Part shown: piece by piece, positions 46,521-53,577 of the stretch
Layout of the letters: the number at the start of each line of letters is the position of its first letter
Numbering within the stretch: the first letter of the stretch is position 1
Source: Bacteroidia bacterium
GTDB taxonomy: Bacteria; Bacteroidota; Bacteroidia; Chitinophagales; Chitinophagaceae
Direction: 5' to 3'
NCBI GenBank assembly: GCA_030427635.1
Contig: JAUIBA010000003.1
Span: 62,001-126,000 of the forward strand
Length of the DNA: 64,000 nucleotides
Program-made: the position numbers and the translations under genes
The notes under the pieces: generated by a model
Databases searched by the model: none
What the model saw: only the letters and a program-made list of their open reading frames with translations
Told to the model about the DNA's origin: nothing

Positions 46521-46567
46521 ATTATCTCAATTTATTTGGTATTCTCAATTTTCTTGGGATATATTTG
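46521..46567 (+). promoter_or_regulatory. early promoter with tandem operator-like repeats
   Basis: Two direct repeats 18 bases apart, TCTCAATTTATTTGG (46525-46539) and TCTCAATTTTCTTGG (46543-46557), match at 13 of 15 positions. They overlap a promoter with TTTG at 46535-46538 and the -7 box TATATTTG at 46560-46567. A repressor bound to the repeats would block the early operon and could act on its own divergent gene. Confidence 0.75.
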
Positions 46568-46607
46568 TAGTGCGCTTTAAGCGAACAAATAAGGAGAAAA
46601 TAAAGGT

Positions 46608-46889
46608 ATGGATAAAAAGGGTAAAAGAGACGCACATCATGCCTCTATAGTTCAAAAGGTGGCTGAAATAGCAGGGGTAAGTGAACGGTATGTTTACATG
46701 GTATTGAAAGGAGATAGAGTGAATGATAATATCATGCTTGTGTATATGGAGCTGGAGGAAGGTGCCAATAAGCTGGTAGCGGCAGTGAAGAAGTTAGTAC
46801 CATTTGAACCCAAAGACCGTGAACTAATTATGAATTATGCCCCTGGTACAGAGGCAGACAGAATGAAAGCAGAGGGTATAGCAGTATAA
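46608..46889 (+). CDS. small HTH protein (Ner/Cro-like position)
   Basis: The 93-aa product is the first gene of the early operon. The segment HASIVQKVAEIAGVSERYVYMVLKGDRVNDNIMLVY looks like a helix-turn-helix. In Mu this position is held by Ner, which turns down early transcription; the sequence similarity is not enough to call it Ner. It is followed by the transposase after 13 bases. Confidence 0.75.
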   Translation: MDKKGKRDAHHASIVQKVAEIAGVSERYVYMVLKGDRVNDNIMLVYMELEEGANKLVAAVKKLVPFEPKDRELIMNYAPGTEADRMKAEGIAV

Positions 46890-46902
46890 AAAGCAGTAAC
46901 GT

Positions 46903-49110
46903 ATGAAAATTGTTGATAGTAGGTTATATCTGGAGTTTGATGAGATGGTGGAGTGTGGCGTGAGCGGAAACTACCTGAGTAAAGCAAAAAGTGCCGGAAC
47001 AGGATGCTGGACATTTATCAATGACCCTGCTGATAAGCGGAGGGTACTGGTGGATTATGAGGACCTGCGCCCTGTATATAAAAAGATGGTGCTGGATAGG
47101 TTTGGTAATCCATGGGAGCATGTGGCACGGGAGCCGATACTGGCAATGGTGGTGAATGACTTTGCTGCGGAAAGCTACTTTAAAAGCTACCGGTACCAGA
47201 ACCTGACACTGGCAACCGGTGAATGTGAAAAGTACCTGCCTATAGATACGGTGAATAAATACACACGGGCGGCGGGATGGCTGAACCTAATCATACAGGT
47301 GGTGCATGATGGTGATATCGTAAAAAAGAGCATAGGGTTACAGATAAAAGACTTCTATAAGCATGTGCAGGCACTGATATGCATAGAAAAAGAGCGGGGT
47401 AAACTAGAGGGGTACGCGGGTATAGATGTACTGCCGGGGGATTTCCCCAGCAGCTACCAGCGACTAATGGCAAAGGCAAAGAAGTATGATGCAGAGGGAT
47501 ATGATGCCATTGTTGCACCGGAATTTGGCAATAAGCAGGCTGCGAAAATAGGGAAAGTGGTATCTGAAAGCAGCCTGCTATTGCCAGCCGGAGGGCATGA
47601 TAACGGGGAAATGTTACCTGAAATGAGCCCCAAAAGCGCGAATAAAGTGGGGGCTTTTGACCCTGAACTTTATAGCCGTCAGATGGCTGTAATCCGCGCC
47701 ATTGCTGAAAAGCACAACAATTTTGATGCAAAGCAGGTGCGTGATTTTGCGAAAACAATTTTTGACGCGGCTGGATGGGAAATGGTGAGTGTGGAACGGG
47801 TGCGCCAGATAATGAATGAAAACAAGATGTTACTTACAGCCGGACGGCGCGGCAAGCGGGTACACGACAGCACGGTAGCCCGTCAGATAAAGCGTAAAGT
47901 AACTGAAATGCCGATGGTGTACTGGACTATGGACGGCTGGACGGTGGAGCTGATGTATCAGGAGCAGGGAAGCAAAGGTGTAGACTATAAACGCATGGTG
48001 GCGGTAATAGTGCTGGACGCCTGGACAAAGTACCCGGTAGGCTATGCTACAGGTGAGCGTGAAACGCCGGAGCTGATAAGGGAGGCATTAAGGAGTTCTC
48101 TTCTGCATACAAAAGAACTATTTGGGGAGGTGTATCGCCCCGGGCAGCTGCAAAGTGACAATTACCAGATAAAAAACCTTACCCCATTCTATAGTGCAGT
48201 AGCTAATATGCATATACCGGCTGCGGTAGGTAATGCAAAGGCGAAAGTGATAGAGCCCTACTTCAAAGACCTGAATAAAAACTACTGTCAGAAACTGCCG
48301 AACTGGACGGGTTTCAATGTGAACGCCAGTAAGAAAAATCAGGTAAATAGCGAGTTTACCAATAAAATAAAACACTCATTTCCGGATAAGGATGGTGTGA
48401 TGCAGCAAATAGCGCTCATCATAGCCCGGGAGCGTGCCGCTAAACGTGAGCGGTATGTAAGTAAATGGCCTGACCTTCCTGCTGACCGCCGGTACCGAAT
48501 GGATGAGCTACAGTGGCTGGAGATATTTGGTGTGCCGGTAGGCAAAACAAACAGGCTGACCGGAGAGGGTATCGTTAAGCAGATAGAGGGGCAGAAATAC
48601 TGCTGGGATTCTTTGGATTTGGAATTCAGAAAGCAAATGCATGTGGACTGGCAAATAGTAGCCGACCTTACAAATATGAGCAAGGTGCTGGCTGTGAGCC
48701 CTGATGGCACAAAAAAGTATATACTGGAGCAAACCCGGGTGGTGCCAATGGACATAATGAGCAGTACTGAGGAGGACCATACATACCGGGCAATGGTGAA
48801 CGGCTATAATAAGAACCTGACCCAATATATAACTAACCAATACGGACAGGATGCTGATATAGCCCGTGAGGTGGTAAACTCTCTGCCACTGGATATGACC
48901 GACCCGGAGGAGCTGAACCTGAAACTGATGCTTACTATAGGTGGCCAGCAAAAAGAACGGATACAGGATGCCAAACGCCTGGGCGGACCTAAAGAAAACA
49001 GGAAAGCTATAGCTGCAGCAGCAAAAAGTGAAAGGGAACGTGCAGATGAGTGGGAGGATATGCAGGACAGACGTGCAGAGGATATAGTTGATTTTTCAGT
49101 CTATAAATAA
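46903..49110 (+). CDS. MuA-type DDE transposase
   Basis: The 735-aa product has an N-terminal DNA-binding region (residues 1-250), an rve-like catalytic core, and a C-terminal Mu-type domain. The catalytic triad can be placed: Asp344 in YWTMDGW, Asp419 in LQSDNYQIKN, and Glu451 in AKVIEPYFKDL, a D-D-31-E spacing. It should assemble on the prophage ends and carry out replicative transposition together with the ATPase encoded next. The basic, helical C-terminus fits MuB interaction. Confidence 0.95.
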   Translation: MKIVDSRLYLEFDEMVECGVSGNYLSKAKSAGTGCWTFINDPADKRRVLVDYEDLRPVYKKMVLDRFGNPWEHVAREPILAMVVNDFAAESYFKSYRYQNLTLATGECEKYLPIDTVNKYTRAAGWLNLIIQVVHDGDIVKKSIGLQIKDFYKHVQALICIEKERGKLEGYAGIDVLPGDFPSSYQRLMAKAKKYDAEGYDAIVAPEFGNKQAAKIGKVVSESSLLLPAGGHDNGEMLPEMSPKSANKVGAFDPELYSRQMAVIRAIAEKHNNFDAKQVRDFAKTIFDAAGWEMVSVERVRQIMNENKMLLTAGRRGKRVHDSTVARQIKRKVTEMPMVYWTMDGWTVELMYQEQGSKGVDYKRMVAVIVLDAWTKYPVGYATGERETPELIREALRSSLLHTKELFGEVYRPGQLQSDNYQIKNLTPFYSAVANMHIPAAVGNAKAKVIEPYFKDLNKNYCQKLPNWTGFNVNASKKNQVNSEFTNKIKHSFPDKDGVMQQIALIIARERAAKRERYVSKWPDLPADRRYRMDELQWLEIFGVPVGKTNRLTGEGIVKQIEGQKYCWDSLDLEFRKQMHVDWQIVADLTNMSKVLAVSPDGTKKYILEQTRVVPMDIMSSTEEDHTYRAMVNGYNKNLTQYITNQYGQDADIAREVVNSLPLDMTDPEELNLKLMLTIGGQQKERIQDAKRLGGPKENRKAIAAAAKSERERADEWEDMQDRRAEDIVDFSVYK

Positions 49111-49120
49111 AAACACATAT

Positions 49121-50074
49121 ATGCAACAGGAACTGATAAACAGGATAATAGACGGCGCTCAGGAATATATGCGCCAGCATGAACTGACGCAGGCTGAACT
49201 ATGCCAGCAGGCAGATATACCACCTGCTTACCTGAGTAATATGCTCAATGGCCGTACCACTATAGGCAATACGGCTATACATGAGCAGTACTGGATAAAA
49301 CTATCAAACAGTGTAGGTGTAACCATCAGTGATGATACGGCTGAATGGAAACTGGTGATGACACCCCAGTTTAAAAGGATAATAGCTACGCTGGAGACAT
49401 CCCGCACCCGCCAGACTGCCAAAGTAATAATAGGTGACCCGGGCACCGGCAAAACCCTTACTATAGAAAAATACAGGGCTGCTAACCCCAAATACACCTA
49501 TGTGCTGACGATGCATGACCTCATTAGTGTAGTAGACATCATCAATATGCTGATAGATAAGACAGGGTGCCCAGCAACAGGCAGCAAGGCAATGCGATTG
49601 GCTAACCTTATAATCAAGTTTCGTGAGCTGCACCTGAAAGGATACCAGCCGATGATAATCATAGATGAGGCTGAGAACCTAAAGCCTCATACAATGAAAT
49701 TATTAAAGGGGCTTTTTGACGGGATTAATAAATACTGCAGTATAGTGCTGGTCGGGACTAACCAGTTGATTACCAAAATGACTGCTGCAAAGAAAAAGGA
49801 TAAGGATGCGGCGCCGCAGTTTTACCGGAGGTTTATGCCCGGCGCTGTGACGCTACCAGAGCCGAAGCATGGACTACAGCGATTCATGCAAGAAATATAC
49901 ATAACCGACACCGGCCTGCAAAAGCTGCTCTTAGAGCTTTGCGAAAACTACGGTGAACTGAATGCATGGCTGGAGCCAGTAATTGTAGAGGCGGCAGCAA
50001 AGGGTGTAAAAGTTGATGAGGAATTTTTCAGAACATATCATAACCTGCCTGTGGCGAACAGGCGCAGAGCATAG
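49121..50074 (+). CDS. MuB-type AAA+ ATPase, transposition target selector
   Basis: The ATG at 49121, 10 bases after the transposase stop, is preferred over the overlapping frame start at 49088; it gives 317 aa. An N-terminal HTH (MRQHELTQAELCQQADIPPAYLSNMLNGRTTI) precedes the AAA+ core with Walker A GDPGTGKT and Walker B MIIIDEAENL. MuB-type proteins coat target DNA, deliver it to the transposase and give target immunity. Confidence 0.94.
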   Translation: MQQELINRIIDGAQEYMRQHELTQAELCQQADIPPAYLSNMLNGRTTIGNTAIHEQYWIKLSNSVGVTISDDTAEWKLVMTPQFKRIIATLETSRTRQTAKVIIGDPGTGKTLTIEKYRAANPKYTYVLTMHDLISVVDIINMLIDKTGCPATGSKAMRLANLIIKFRELHLKGYQPMIIIDEAENLKPHTMKLLKGLFDGINKYCSIVLVGTNQLITKMTAAKKKDKDAAPQFYRRFMPGAVTLPEPKHGLQRFMQEIYITDTGLQKLLLELCENYGELNAWLEPVIVEAAAKGVKVDEEFFRTYHNLPVANRRRA

Positions 50075-50111
50075 AAGCTGCGAATGAGGTAACACTTCAC
50101 AATCCATATAT

Positions 50112-50579
50112 ATGAAAAAAGGATTTACACAGGCCGTGAGGCTGGGTGCACGGATGGCTGCATGCCGTATAGAAGCTACAGAGCTGCTGGAATGGAGGGA
50201 TACTGAGTATGAGAGCTTCCGCTACAGGCAAGGTGTGCTGTATCTGAAAGCGACCCTAAACAGCGATAGTGATGTAGCAATAATGCTGGCAAGCAATGAG
50301 TACTGGGGATGGTGGCGACTGAGGTGGTATATGCGGGAACAGGAATGGCTGGAGCAATGCAACAGGTCTTATGTGCCGACCATGTTTATAGAGAATATGG
50401 GAGCGCTGAAGGATAAAGGTGAGCGGATAGGTGGCACTGTGACGGCGATATACAGCCCTAATGCCTTCCGTACCGTAACCGGCAGGCGCAGGACGTATAC
50501 CGCACTGCATGATGCCCGGAGGCTGGCTGAATGCCCTGAAATGGAGGTGAGTTATGCCCGTGATTTAAAACTAAAATGA
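50112..50579 (+). CDS. hypothetical early prophage protein, 155 aa
   Basis: Not recognised. A basic N-terminus, a Trp-rich middle (EYWGWWRLRWYMREQEWLEQC), and a conserved-looking end (FRTVTGRRRTYTALHDARRLAE). Its stop overlaps the ATPase gene start by 4 bases, so they are coupled. No signal or membrane segment. Confidence 0.7.
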   Translation: MKKGFTQAVRLGARMAACRIEATELLEWRDTEYESFRYRQGVLYLKATLNSDSDVAIMLASNEYWGWWRLRWYMREQEWLEQCNRSYVPTMFIENMGALKDKGERIGGTVTAIYSPNAFRTVTGRRRTYTALHDARRLAECPEMEVSYARDLKLK

Positions 50580-51253
50580 TGAGTGAAGCAGTAAAGCGGA
50601 AAAAACCAAAGGTGATAGGGTTGAAGCAGTTTTTCCAGAAGAAGTATGCATCACTGACCAATATGCCGGAACACTTACGGAGGAGCTTCGGTGAGCTGGT
50701 GATGAACTTCAGTATGATCATCTGGGGACAGAGTGGGAATGGGAAGAGCAATTTTCTGTATCAACTGATTGCATTCCTGGTATCCTATGGCAATGTGCTA
50801 TACATATCACTGGAAGAGGGGACGGAAAAGAGTGCGCAGCTCACAGCACTGAGACACCTGAATGAGGAGACGCATAGTGGCAAGATACTGTTTGCAGACC
50901 ATGAGATGAATTTTGAGGAGGCTAAACTATACCTGCGGCGTAAGAAGAGCCCTCAGTTTATAGTAATCGACAGCCTCCAGTACTGGGGTATCACATACAG
51001 CCAGTATCAGGAACTAAAGGAGCTGTTCCCTAAGAAGTCATTCATATTCGTGAGTCATGCTAAAGGAAAAAATCCTGATGGCGCCACAGCGCAGAAAATA
51101 CGCTACGATGTGGGTATCAAGGTGCATGTGAACGGATTTGTAGCATTCCCGATATGCAGATATGGCGGTAACAGGCCGTACATCATATGGGAAGATGGCG
51201 CGATAAGCGTGCATGGCAGAAAGAAAGTAAACCAATATAAAAAAGCAGCCTAA
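50576..51253 (+). CDS. RecA-fold phage ATPase
   Basis: The 225-aa product has Walker A IWGQSGNGKS at residues 56-65 and Walker B FIVIDSLQYWG at about 125, followed by FIFVSHAKGKNPDG, a sensor-type strand seen in RadA/DnaB-like and KaiC-like ATPases. It could be a helicase-loading or recombination ATPase for phage replication. It directly precedes the DnaA domain IV protein (TAATG overlap). Confidence 0.82.
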   Translation: MMSEAVKRKKPKVIGLKQFFQKKYASLTNMPEHLRRSFGELVMNFSMIIWGQSGNGKSNFLYQLIAFLVSYGNVLYISLEEGTEKSAQLTALRHLNEETHSGKILFADHEMNFEEAKLYLRRKKSPQFIVIDSLQYWGITYSQYQELKELFPKKSFIFVSHAKGKNPDGATAQKIRYDVGIKVHVNGFVAFPICRYGGNRPYIIWEDGAISVHGRKKVNQYKKAA

Positions 51254-51699
51254 TGAGTGAAAGGAGGAGACAGGTTAATGCAGTAAACACCATACTGTGT
51301 GCCGCCGAAAAGGACATATTTATAGCAACCGGATTGCGCATGCGCCTGATATCTGTTGGTGATCTGCCGGATTATGGAGATGCAGCTACGACTAAGCCAC
51401 AAATGATGCTGAAGGTTATAGCTGATGCGCTGGAGATGGACTATTCAGCATATACAGACAGGAACCGGACGCGCAGGCTTGTGCGACTGAGGCAGATAGG
51501 CTGCTATATGCTACATACCTATTACCCTGACATGACACAGTCTGAAATAGGTTCTCTGATAGGCCCATACGACCACACAACAGTAATACACTGTATAAAA
51601 GCTGTGACAAACAGGTATGAGTCATATAACCAGATGCTGATATCAGAACATGAGATAGCGCTGGAAGCAGTAACCCAATTAATAGCCATAACTGAATAG
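51253..51699 (+). CDS. DnaA domain IV-like DNA-binding protein
   Basis: The 148-aa product ends in a DnaA C-terminal domain: RLVRLRQIGCYMLHTYYPDMTQSEIGSLIGPYDHTTVIHCIKAV carries the DnaA signature DHTTV-H, the recognition helix that reads DnaA boxes. It lacks the AAA+ domain. It may recruit host initiation proteins or bind a phage replication site. The combination with the RecA-fold ATPase before it is typical of many Bacteroidota phages but unusual for Mu itself. Confidence 0.88.
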   Translation: MSERRRQVNAVNTILCAAEKDIFIATGLRMRLISVGDLPDYGDAATTKPQMMLKVIADALEMDYSAYTDRNRTRRLVRLRQIGCYMLHTYYPDMTQSEIGSLIGPYDHTTVIHCIKAVTNRYESYNQMLISEHEIALEAVTQLIAITE

Positions 51700-51703
51700 T
51701 ACT

Positions 51704-51934
51704 ATGAGCATCATGTATAAAAAACTACTGACTGAGCAGACTGCAGGTGAGCTACTAAGGCTATACCACCAACATGGGACGCAGTATGTGCCGGACGAAA
51801 GCGACCCACATGAGGTGCTTCTTTCTGAGCATCTGAAACACATGCTGGGCAAGGTGATGCTGAAGGGAATTTTCCGGCAAAGTAAGATGCACCCGCCCGG
51901 TGTAGTGCCGGGCGGGTTATTAAAGAGATTTTAG
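51704..51934 (+). CDS. hypothetical early prophage protein, 76 aa
   Basis: Helical, charged protein (LLTEQTAGELLRLYHQHG ... LLSEHLKHMLGKVMLKGIF). A second start at 51713 (MYKKLL) is equally good. Its C-terminal codons contain a perfect 10-bp hairpin (ACCCGCCCGG / CCGGGCGGGT, 51891-51917). Function unknown. Confidence 0.65.
   Translation: MSIMYKKLLTEQTAGELLRLYHQHGTQYVPDESDPHEVLLSEHLKHMLGKVMLKGIFRQSKMHPPGVVPGGLLKRF
51891..51917 (+). terminator. GC-rich hairpin at the end of the early operon segment
   Basis: ACCCGCCCGG / CCGGGCGGGT with a 7-base loop lies inside the last codons of the 76-aa gene and just before the DGR module. No T tract follows, so it may be an attenuator or RNA-stability element rather than a full terminator. 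Confidence 0.5.
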
Positions 51935-51957
51935 TGTGTTTTTAATATAGCAGATAC

Positions 51958-52007
51958 ACTGGTTGTATCTACAGCTGGTAAATGACTGGCCGTTTCTACG
52001 GCTGGTA
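51958..52007 (+). repeat. tandem 23-bp repeat with two small hairpins upstream of the first DGR target
   Basis: Units at 51958-51980 and 51985-52007 share ACTGG, TCTAC and GCTGGTA. Each can form a 5-bp stem with a 4-base loop: GTTGT-ATCT-ACAGC and GCCGT-TTCT-ACGGC. The stems differ in sequence but both pair, so the changes are compensating. They lie 36 bases before the start of the first DGR target gene. Confidence 0.6.
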
Positions 52008-52042
52008 TTATTTGAAAAAGAGGACATTTTAATCAATATACA

Positions 52043-52561
52043 ATGAGTACAACAATTGAAATCAAACCTGACAATCTGAGACTTGCATGGCTGAAAGCCG
52101 ATGATAATGGCAAGTTAGTACTGGAGACGTTGTTTGGCAGTGAACTGGTAAAGTCTGACCGTGAGCCCAAAGAATGGGTGAAGACATTTGGCGATGTGTG
52201 TATGGCTGCAGGAGTGGATGAAGATGACTATGCGCTGGATGGTGATGACTGCCATTATAATGTGGGAATGTGCCTACGCAGGCTGAAGCTGATAGCGCAG
52301 GTGTTTAATGGCGACTGGAGGCCCAGTATAGCCAATACGGGCCAGCCGAAGTACTACCCCTGGTTTGATATCATTAAAGACGAGGCTGCGGCTGGGGGCT
52401 TCCGGCTGTCGTATCACGGCTACGACTTCGTTTTCTCGTTTACGTACCTCGGTGCCCGACCCTACTTTAAGGATGCTGACACTGCGATACATGTGGGTAA
52501 GCTGTTTATTCAGGAGTATGAGCAGCTGCTGCGCTGGGAGGATAAGACTTTTGAAATCTGA
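52043..52561 (+). CDS. DGR target protein 1, 172 aa
   Basis: Longest of the three targets, with an N-terminal extension of about 45 residues that shares little with the other two. The common part starts near WRPSIANTGQPKYYPWFDI. The VR covers residues 117-138 (AGGFRLS then the variable segment YHGYDFVFSFTYLG). A conserved tail follows (GARPYFKDADTAIHVGKLFIQEYEQLL), so the VR is internal. All nine core differences from the template are at adenines. No signal or membrane segment. The fold is not a recognised C-type lectin by eye. Confidence 0.93.
   Translation: MSTTIEIKPDNLRLAWLKADDNGKLVLETLFGSELVKSDREPKEWVKTFGDVCMAAGVDEDDYALDGDDCHYNVGMCLRRLKLIAQVFNGDWRPSIANTGQPKYYPWFDIIKDEAAAGGFRLSYHGYDFVFSFTYLGARPYFKDADTAIHVGKLFIQEYEQLLRWEDKTFEI
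52391..52457 (+). repeat. variable repeat VR1
   Basis: 67 bases aligned without gaps to the TR at 53404-53470. The first 21 bases are identical to the TR. In the following 39 bases nine differences occur, all at template adenines. The 3' end reads CTCGGTGCCC where the TR has CTCAGTGCCC. Confidence 0.95.
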
Positions 52562-52590
52562 TTTTTAAACATAAAACAACAAAAAAAACA

Positions 52591-52962
52591 ATGAATTACG
52601 TGTCAACATTTGAGGATGCATGTGCCCGACTGGGACGCAAAGCGGAACTGCCTGATGTGAGCCAGTTTCCGGAAAAGATACAGAAACACCTGATAGCCGG
52701 TATAAAGCTGGATGCGATACTGGAGGTGAATAATGAGGGATGGGTGCCGGATATGGGCAATACCAGCCAGTGGAAGTACTATCCGTGGTTTAATATAGTA
52801 GCGGATAAAGCTGCGGCTGGGGGCTTCCGGCTGTCGGCTTACGGCTTCGTCTACGATTTCTCGCATTCGTACCTCGGTGCCCGCCACGCCTGCAGGAGCG
52901 GTGAGCTGGCAAGGTGGATGGGAAAGAACTGTGCTGAGCTGTATGATGATATGCTGCGATAG
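52591..52962 (+). CDS. DGR target protein 2, 123 aa
   Basis: Close paralogue of target 3: KLDAILEVNNEGWVPD, KYYPWFNI and the tail CRSGELARWMGKNCAELY are shared. The VR lies at residues 76-97 (variable part AYGFVYDFSHSYLG). In the core ten template adenines are changed, and one non-adenine (T to G at the first core base). It begins 29 bases after target 1 and precedes target 3 by 43 bases. The tail resembles a family common in Bacteroidota phages and plasmids (S-LCFKS-ELA-Y-GKQF-ELY); its function is not known to me. Confidence 0.93.
   Translation: MNYVSTFEDACARLGRKAELPDVSQFPEKIQKHLIAGIKLDAILEVNNEGWVPDMGNTSQWKYYPWFNIVADKAAAGGFRLSAYGFVYDFSHSYLGARHACRSGELARWMGKNCAELYDDMLR
52816..52882 (+). repeat. 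variable repeat VR2
   Basis: 67 bases aligned to the TR; first 21 identical. Ten of 15 core adenines changed plus one non-adenine change. Ends CTCGGTGCCC, like VR1. Confidence 0.95.
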
Positions 52963-53005
52963 GGGCTTTTATAATCAACTTAATAAATAACTACAATATC
53001 ATAAA

Positions 53006-53377
53006 ATGGAACTTGTAAAGTCATTTGAAGCCGCTTGTGAGCGCCTGAACCGTAGCACTGACCTTCCGGATGTATCAATGTGGCCTGAGCGGCTGCAAAA
53101 GCACCTGACGGCATTGTATAAGCTGGATGCGATACTGGAAGTAAATAATGATGGCTGGGTGCCGGATATATCAGATACTGATCAGGGTAAGTATTTCCCG
53201 TGGTTTGATATCATTAATGATGAGGACGTGGCTGGGGGCTTCCGGCTGTCGTCTTCCGACTACGAATTCGGTCGCTCGTATACGCGCCTCGGTTCCAGCC
53301 TCGCCTGCCGGAGCGGTGAGCTGGCAAGGTGGATGGGAAAGAACTGTGCTGAGCTGTATAAGGAGCTGCACAGCTAA
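53006..53377 (+). CDS. DGR target protein 3, 123 aa
   Basis: Same layout as target 2, with the VR at residues 76-97 (variable part SSDYEFGRSYTRLG) and the tail SLACRSGELARWMGKNCAELYKEL. Ten of 15 core adenines are changed plus one C to A. Its stop lies 26 bases before the template repeat, so this target is the one closest to the TR, as in single-target DGRs. Confidence 0.93.
   Translation: MELVKSFEAACERLNRSTDLPDVSMWPERLQKHLTALYKLDAILEVNNDGWVPDISDTDQGKYFPWFDIINDEDVAGGFRLSSSDYEFGRSYTRLGSSLACRSGELARWMGKNCAELYKELHS
53231..53297 (+). repeat. variable repeat VR3
   Basis: 67 bases aligned to the TR; first 21 identical. Ten adenine changes and one non-adenine change in the core; two further non-adenine differences in the last seven bases (GGTTCCA). 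Confidence 0.93.
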
Positions 53378-53403
53378 GTAATGTAGTGGGCTGCGCATTG
53401 CCA

Positions 53404-53470
53404 GCTGGGGGCTTCCGGCTGTCGTATAACGACTACGACTACGATAACTCGAATACGAACCTCAGTGCCC
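53404..53470 (+). repeat. DGR template repeat (TR)
   Basis: Non-coding template between target 3 and the RT. After 21 bases shared with all VRs, the core (53425-53463) is built from AAC, AAT, TAC, GAC and similar codons; in the target frame it would read YNDYDYDNSNTNL. It holds 15 adenines, all placed at first or second codon positions, so mutagenesis varies amino acids and cannot create stop codons. Confidence 0.95.
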
Positions 53471-53577
53471 ATCTTGTTTAAACATTGCAATGCGGGCCTT
53501 GCCTCTTGGCAAAAAATCACGATAAGTAAAAAGGGGGCGCTGGTAGCATGTGCGAAAGCGACCCGAAAAACAAAGGC
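53471..53577 (+). ncRNA. TR-RT spacer with a small stem-loop, probable part of the DGR RNA
   Basis: In characterised DGRs the RNA downstream of TR is needed for cDNA priming. Here the spacer contains TTGCC-TCTT-GGCAA (53499-53512), a perfect 5-bp stem followed by an A tract. Its extent as an RNA gene is inferred from position only. Confidence 0.5.

Noticed and set aside
51704-51934. 76-aa helical protein as the missing Avd
   Set aside because: Too short, no basic four-helix pattern, and separated from the DGR by a hairpin and a 108-base gap.
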